Under the pieces are notes generated by a model that worked only from the letters and a program-made list of their open reading frames with translations, was not told the DNA's origin and made no database searches. From NCBI RefSeq assembly GCF_946222985.1, contig NZ_CAMIFY010000078.1:1-8481 (forward strand): 8,481 bases of DNA. The letters run 5' to 3'. Source of the stretch: an uncultured Corynebacterium sp. Its GTDB lineage: Bacteria > Actinomycetota > Actinomycetes > Mycobacteriales > Mycobacteriaceae. This document shows positions 4,713 through 8,481 of the stretch, in pieces; position 1 is the first letter of the stretch; every line of letters begins with the position of its first letter. Made by a program: the position numbers and the translations under genes.

Positions 4713-7072
4713 GGGCCGCGGGCGTGCACGTCCTCGCCGTCGGACCCGCCGAACACGGTGTGGTTCGTCACGGCCTGGAGCTGGCCGACGCCGCCGGGGC
4801 GCCGGTGCTGCGGTTCGCCGACGTGGAGGAATTGGACGCCGCTCTGGAACCCGCAGGACACGACGCCCTGCCCGACGCCATCCACGTCGCCTTCACCGAC
4901 GCTCTCTTCGGAGGCCCGGAGGAAGCGCCGCGCCGCATCCGCGAACTGGCCCGGGGCCGGCGGGTGTGGCTGGGCCTGCACGACGTGCCCCAGGACGGCG
5001 AGGGCGCCGAGCGCGTCGCCCGCCGACGCGCCTGTTACGCCGCCGTGCGCGACGCCGTCGCAGGAGGCGACCATGGGCCCGCCGGTGGGATCGTCGTCAA
5101 TTCCACCCATGAACTGCGCTGCCTGAAAGCGGCCGTCGAACACTCCCCCTTTGCGCACTCGCCCCGCCCACCGCACATCATCCCGCTGCCGGTGCCGGAT
5201 CTGCGCTCGAGCAACCACACCGGCGACTCCTCGCACGACGACGCCCGCGGCTCCACCTCCACCTCCACCACCGACGCCGGCGCACCGCCGACCATCGCCG
5301 TCTTCGGTTTCCTCTACCCGGGCAAGGGCGTCGAGGACGTCATCGACGCCGCCGCCGCCGTCGGCCGCGACGTCGAGGTGGTCAACATCGGCGGCATCTC
5401 CACCGGCCACGAACACCTGGCCGACGAGCTCGCCGCCCGCGCGACCGAGTGCGGCGTCTCCTTCCGCGTCACCGGCCACGTTCCCGACGACGACCTGCCC
5501 GCCGTGCTCGCCGCCGCCGACGTGCCGGTCATCGCGCACCGCCACATCTCCGCGTCCGGTTCCCTCAATTCCTGGTTGGGCGCGGGTCGGCGCCCCCTCG
5601 CCGTCGACGGCGATTACGTCGCCGAAGTGGCTGGTCGATGGCCGGGGCACGTGCACGTCGTCACGCGAGAGTCCCTCGGCGACGCCATCGCCGCGGCCCT
5701 CGACGACCCCGCCACCACCCGCGCGACCGAGGCGATCGCCTGGCGTTGGGACGACGTCGCGCGCGCCCACCGCGACGCATGGGCCGCGGCGCCGACCGTC
5801 GACGTGGTCATCCCGCATTACGACGACCCCGCCGGCCTGCGCCGCATGCTCCACGCCGTGGGGCGCCAGGACCACCCGGCTGCGGCGATCCACGTCATCG
5901 TCGCCGACGACGGCTCTGCACAGCCACCCGACGCCGCGGAGTTGTCGGCGCAGCTGGCGCAGGATCTAGGGGCGGGGGAAGGTGCCGAGGTGCCGCTTCC
6001 CCGGATCACCGTGGTCGGCCAGGAGGACCGCGGATTCCGCGCCGCCGCGGCCCGCAATCTCGGCGCGGCCGCCGGCACCGGTGACATGCTGTGCTTCCTC
6101 GACTGCGACACCGTGCCCGAACCCGGGTACCTCACGGCGATGGTGGCGGGGGCGGATGCGCGGACGGTGAGCGTCGGCAAACGCCGCCACGCGCATTTTC
6201 CAGCGACGGCCGCTCCGTCGGCGCCGACCTCCGACGATCCGCTGGACGGCATCGAACCGCTCGACGACCCGGCCTGGCTTTCCGACGCCTACCGCGACAC
6301 CGACGACCTCGCCGCGGCGGACGACTCGTCGTTCCGCTTCATCATCTCCGCCGTGCTGGCCGTCGGCCGCGAGTTGTTCGACGCCGTCGGCGGTTTCGAC
6401 GCCACGATCACCGGCTACGGCGGCGAAGACTGGGACATCGCCTGGCGACTGTGGCGCGCCGGCGCCCGATTCCGCCACGTCCCCGGTGCCGTGGCCTGGC
6501 ACGACGGCCCCGACTGGGCCGGGCGCTCCGACGACCCGGCGGCCGCGGCGGCGACGAAGAACCGCGAGACGCTCGCCGTCGCCGAACGCATCACCCATCC
6601 CCTCGCTCGGCCGGCGGGCGTGGTGTTCGCAATGCCCGACGTGCAGGTGCATCTGCATCGGGCCCGCCGGTGGGCGCCCGGTGCGGCGACCGCGACGATC
6701 GCGGCGTGCCTGGCCGCCGGTGACTGCCGCGTGGTGGCCCCCGGGGCGGCCTCCCCCTTCCCCGCCGATCCCCGCGTCGGCTCGGCCGTCGGCAGTGCGA
6801 GGGCGGAGATCGAACTCCTCCGCCCGATCCGGACCGTCCCCGGAGGGTGGGCGGCGATCATGGCGCAGGTCGAACGCGCCGGTCACGGGACCATCGTCAC
6901 CGACGACGGATCAACCGTGGCGAGGTTTTCCACCGCACGATCCCGCGCCCTGCGGCACTGGGCCCGACGCGGCCTGGCCGACCGGCCCGCACCGGCCACG
7001 CTGCACGTCGACGGCTGGGGCGAACTACGCGGTCCCGTGCGCCTCGAGGGGTTGTTCGCCGGCTGGGACTGA
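4709..7072 (+). CDS. Two-module glycosyltransferase: GT-B (GT4-like) fused to GT2, with extra C-terminal segment
   Basis: A 787-residue protein with two transferase modules. Residues 1-355 look like a GT-B protein: N-terminal strands from 4, VVNSTHEL near 130, then FGFLYPGKGVEDVIDAA (199-215) and HRHISASGSLNSWLGAGRRP (277-296), matching the donor-side domain of GT4-like enzymes but without a clear EX7E. A low-complexity linker (about 166-194, with three tandem CTCCAC hexamers) separates its halves. Residues 362-640 are a GT2 module: VDVVIPHYDD (364-373), VADDGS, ARNLGAAAGTG, the DXD in FLDCDT (D465, D467), and GYGGEDWDIAWRLWRAG (569 onward), whose E573/D574 form the usual ED catalytic motif. 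Residues 642-787 match no domain I recognise. The GTG overlaps the previous stop (GTGA), so the two genes are probably coupled. Two sequential sugar additions by one chain is the inference; sugars are unknown. Confidence 0.88.
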   Translation: MRAAGVHVLAVGPAEHGVVRHGLELADAAGAPVLRFADVEELDAALEPAGHDALPDAIHVAFTDALFGGPEEAPRRIRELARGRRVWLGLHDVPQDGEGAERVARRRACYAAVRDAVAGGDHGPAGGIVVNSTHELRCLKAAVEHSPFAHSPRPPHIIPLPVPDLRSSNHTGDSSHDDARGSTSTSTTDAGAPPTIAVFGFLYPGKGVEDVIDAAAAVGRDVEVVNIGGISTGHEHLADELAARATECGVSFRVTGHVPDDDLPAVLAAADVPVIAHRHISASGSLNSWLGAGRRPLAVDGDYVAEVAGRWPGHVHVVTRESLGDAIAAALDDPATTRATEAIAWRWDDVARAHRDAWAAAPTVDVVIPHYDDPAGLRRMLHAVGRQDHPAAAIHVIVADDGSAQPPDAAELSAQLAQDLGAGEGAEVPLPRITVVGQEDRGFRAAAARNLGAAAGTGDMLCFLDCDTVPEPGYLTAMVAGADARTVSVGKRRHAHFPATAAPSAPTSDDPLDGIEPLDDPAWLSDAYRDTDDLAAADDSSFRFIISAVLAVGRELFDAVGGFDATITGYGGEDWDIAWRLWRAGARFRHVPGAVAWHDGPDWAGRSDDPAAAAATKNRETLAVAERITHPLARPAGVVFAMPDVQVHLHRARRWAPGAATATIAACLAAGDCRVVAPGAASPFPADPRVGSAVGSARAEIELLRPIRTVPGGWAAIMAQVERAGHGTIVTDDGSTVARFSTARSRALRHWARRGLADRPAPATLHVDGWGELRGPVRLEGLFAGWD

Positions 7073-7957
7073 CCCCGCCCGCGAACCACCGCCCGAGACA
7101 CTCGGACCAACGCCTTCTCCGACGCCCGCCCCGGCGCTCGGCCCTGTGCCTCGCTGAAGCTCGTCGAGGAAGCCGGAGAACCCGCCGCCGGTGCGCTTCG
7201 ACACCCGCGCCGACGTCGTCACCCGGCAGTCGTCGACCCATGCCACCGCGACGTCCGCCCTGGTCAAACGCTCGACCAGGTCGACGTCCTCCGACTCGTC
7301 CAGCGACCGGAAACCCCCGACCCACCCGTACGCCGAACCGCGCACGCCCAAATTGGCGCCGTGGATGTGGCGGTGGCCGGGGGCGTCGTCGTAAAGCAAT
7401 TCGTACCGCGGCCGCACGTCACCGGGCCGCTCCTCCCAATCCCCGACCCCGATCGTGCCGACGACCGCCCCCGCCCCGGCCTCCGCGTGCGCGATCTGCG
7501 TCGCCAACCAACGGCGATCGACGATGGTGTCGGCGTCGGTGTGCGCCAGCCACACATCGCTGCGCAGGTCGACGGGGTCGACGCCGGCGGCCCGGGCGGC
7601 ACCGACGTTGCGCGCGGTGACGATTCGCTTTTCGACGCCCACTCCCCCCGCGCCCGCCGGCACCACCGCCCCCGTGCCGTCGGTGCAGGCGTCGAGGACC
7701 ACGCGCACGACCGTCTGGCGCCCGGCCTCGACGGCCGCGGCGATGACCGATTCAACGGCGGCGGCGATGCGCTCGCGTTCGTCGTGCGCGGGGATGACGA
7801 CCACGACGCGGTTGATGCGCGGGGGCCGGGCGGGCTCGGTCGGCACGGTCGGTCCGGCCAGCGCAGACGGCGCAGTCAGCGCGGGAGATGCTGACGACGC
7901 GGGCGATCCGGCCGGATCAAGCTGCGCGGGGCGGCGATGGCCGTCGGTGCCGTTCAT
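7025..7957 (-). CDS. Glycosyltransferase family 2
   Basis: A 310-residue protein. After a Pro/Ala/Ser-rich N-terminus (1-48), probably disordered, the GT-A domain starts at RVVVVIPAHDERERI (50-64). VVLDACTDGT (87-96), TARNVGAARAAG, HTDADT (DXD at 141-143), HGANLGVR (199-206) and LDESEDVDLVERL (ED at 223-224) follow, so all the usual GT2 catalytic elements are present. There are no membrane segments, so it should be cytosolic or peripheral. The tail from 271 is Gly-rich, and its last 15 codons plus stop lie over the antisense 3' end of the fusion gene. The ATG at 7957 is supported by a TATATT box 7 nt upstream. GGAGG at 7980-7976 is too far away to be its Shine-Dalgarno. Likely part of the same glycan pathway, but on its own promoter. 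Substrate unknown. Confidence 0.9.
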   Translation of the reverse strand: MNGTDGHRRPAQLDPAGSPASSASPALTAPSALAGPTVPTEPARPPRINRVVVVIPAHDERERIAAAVESVIAAAVEAGRQTVVRVVLDACTDGTGAVVPAGAGGVGVEKRIVTARNVGAARAAGVDPVDLRSDVWLAHTDADTIVDRRWLATQIAHAEAGAGAVVGTIGVGDWEERPGDVRPRYELLYDDAPGHRHIHGANLGVRGSAYGWVGGFRSLDESEDVDLVERLTRADVAVAWVDDCRVTTSARVSKRTGGGFSGFLDELQRGTGPSAGAGVGEGVGPSVSGGGSRAGSVPAGEQPLEAHGTA

Positions 7958-7964
7958 GCGGGTA

Positions 7965-7970
7965 AATATA
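7965..7970 (-). promoter_or_regulatory. Putative -10 box (TATATT) of leaderless GT2 gene
   Basis: Read on the minus strand, TATATT is followed by 7 nt (TACCCGC) and the ATG at 7957. It is the most AT-rich spot in the neighbourhood. It lies in the 35-bp gap after the YbjQ-family gene, giving the GT2 gene its own promoter. A TAGACG hexamer 19 nt upstream is only a weak -35 candidate. Confidence 0.6.
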
Positions 7971-7992
7971 CTTCACCTCCGCGGCGACGCGT

Positions 7993-8313
7993 CTACGCCA
8001 GGGTGACGGCGGTGCCCGAGGCCGTGACCATCAGCATGCCGTTGTCGGCGCCGAGGACCTCGTAGTCGAGGTCGACGCCGACGACCGCGTCCGCGCCAAG
8101 CCCCTGGGCACGCTCGTAGAGCTCGGCCAACGCGCTCTCGCGGGTGTTGGCCAGCTCCTTCTCGTACGTTTCGGCCCGCCCGCCGACGAGATTGCGGAAC
8201 CCCGCGCCAATGTCCTTGAACATGTTGATGCCGGAGATCGACTCCGAGGAGACGATGCGGATGTACCGGGAGATTTCGCGCCCCTCGATGGTGGGGGTCG
8301 TGGTCATGATCAT
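7993..8313 (-). CDS. YbjQ/UPF0145 (DUF74) family protein
   Basis: A 106-residue protein matching E. coli YbjQ along its whole length: TTTPTIEGREI at the N-terminus, INMFKDIGAGFRNLVGGRAETYEKEL in the middle, ARESALAEL-like and LGADAVVGVDLDYE, and SGTAV at the C-terminus. Members form small pentamer-like assemblies annotated as putative heavy-metal-binding; the function is not established. Two ATGs (8313 and 8307) precede TTTPTIEG. I take 8313 because a TACCCT box ends exactly 7 nt upstream, the leaderless spacing seen at other genes here; 8307 fits the length of homologs equally well. It has no evident link to glycan synthesis and probably marks the cluster border. It ends 35 bp before the GT2 gene. 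Confidence 0.93.
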   Translation of the reverse strand: MIMTTTPTIEGREISRYIRIVSSESISGINMFKDIGAGFRNLVGGRAETYEKELANTRESALAELYERAQGLGADAVVGVDLDYEVLGADNGMLMVTASGTAVTLA

Positions 8314-8320
8314 GGCGCCG

Positions 8321-8326
8321 AGGGTA
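8321..8326 (-). promoter_or_regulatory. Putative -10 box (TACCCT) of leaderless YbjQ-family gene
   Basis: On the minus strand TACCCT is followed by 7 nt (CGGCGCC) and the ATG at 8313. No Shine-Dalgarno is seen. The box is GC-rich, so the call rests on spacing and on the same layout at three other starts in this window. Confidence 0.45.
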
Positions 8327-8413
8327 CGCGCGAGCCGACCGCCGCGACGCCGCCGAAAACGCAGGCGCCGACGCCACCGCAGCCACCGCCGCCCCAGCCA
8401 CCGCCCCCGACGG

Positions 8414-8481
8414 CAAACGCCTACGTTTCGCGCAAACGCCCACGTTGCAACGTAGGTATCTGCGCGAAACGTAGGCGTTTG
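8414..8481. repeat. 68-bp imperfect palindrome of four 14-bp units
   Basis: The outer arms 8414-8434 and 8461-8481 are a perfect 21-bp inverted repeat. The whole block is symmetric about 8447/8448, with 30 of 34 positions pairing, and its centre ACGTTGCAACGT is a perfect 12-bp palindrome. It resolves into four units related to CAAACGCCTACGTT: two forward (8414-8427 and 8433-8446, 19 bp apart) and two reverse (8449-8462, degenerate, and 8468-8481, again 19 bp apart). It may continue past the window. Could be a dispersed palindromic element, operator array or terminator-like hairpin. The preceding stretch, 8327-8413, is GC-rich with CCACCGC-type runs and shows no gene; a possible degenerate half-unit (AACGCAGGCG) lies at 8358-8367. 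Confidence 0.85.

Noticed and set aside
4616..5893. 425-codon open frame on the minus strand
   Set aside because: Shadow of the fusion glycosyltransferase; Gly/Val/Asp-rich composition typical of antisense frames in GC-rich DNA, with no motif.
5966..6886. 306-codon open frame on the minus strand
   Set aside because: Lies wholly antisense to the GT2 module of the fusion gene and has no recognisable domain.
7976..7980. GGAGG as Shine-Dalgarno for the GT2 gene
   Set aside because: It is about 18 nt from the ATG and upstream of the TATATT box, so it would not be in a leaderless transcript; no better in-frame start lies closer to it.
8414..8481. CRISPR array or simple intrinsic terminator
   Set aside because: Units are palindromic, only 14 bp long and 19 bp apart with mirrored orientation, not direct repeats with unique spacers. 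There is no T-run after the hairpin, and no nearby gene is known to end there.

Overview
The window is very GC-rich with strong G/C preference at third codon positions. Start codons are often GTG, stop/start overlaps of the GTGA type are common, and several genes have a TANNNT box 6-7 nt before the start codon, as in leaderless transcription. Together this suggests a high-GC Gram-positive actinobacterium, perhaps of the Corynebacterium/Dietzia/Mycobacteriales type. The genus is a guess; the phylum-level call is much safer.

Layout. Positions 1-3669 hold a tight minus-strand operon, read right to left: an atypical GT4-like glycosyltransferase (3669-2542), a canonical GT4 glycosyltransferase (2548-1406), a MurG-like GT-B glycosyltransferase (1409-357) and a GT2 glycosyltransferase (367 to beyond the left edge). 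Each gene overlaps the next by 4-11 bp. Only 23 bp away, a plus-strand operon diverges: a WcbI-family putative polysaccharide O-acyltransferase (3693-4712), joined by a GTGA overlap to a 787-residue fusion of a GT-B module, a GT2 module and an unrecognised C-terminal segment (4709-7072). The 23-bp gap appears to carry two back-to-back -10 boxes sharing one TA step, so both operons may start from one bidirectional, leaderless promoter.

A further GT2 gene (7957-7025) converges on the fusion gene and overlaps its 3' end by 48 bp. Upstream of it on the same strand is a small YbjQ/UPF0145 (DUF74) gene (8313-7993), probably unrelated to glycan synthesis and likely marking the edge of the cluster. 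The last 155 bases have no gene and end in a 68-bp imperfect palindrome built from four copies of a 14-bp unit, cut by the window edge.

Together the genes look like the assembly part of a cell-surface glycan or glycolipid locus: six proteins carrying seven glycosyltransferase modules, plus one probable acyl-decorating enzyme. No sugar-nucleotide synthesis gene, flippase, ABC exporter, polymerase or initiating phosphoglycosyl transferase is visible here, so the product and export route cannot be read from this window.
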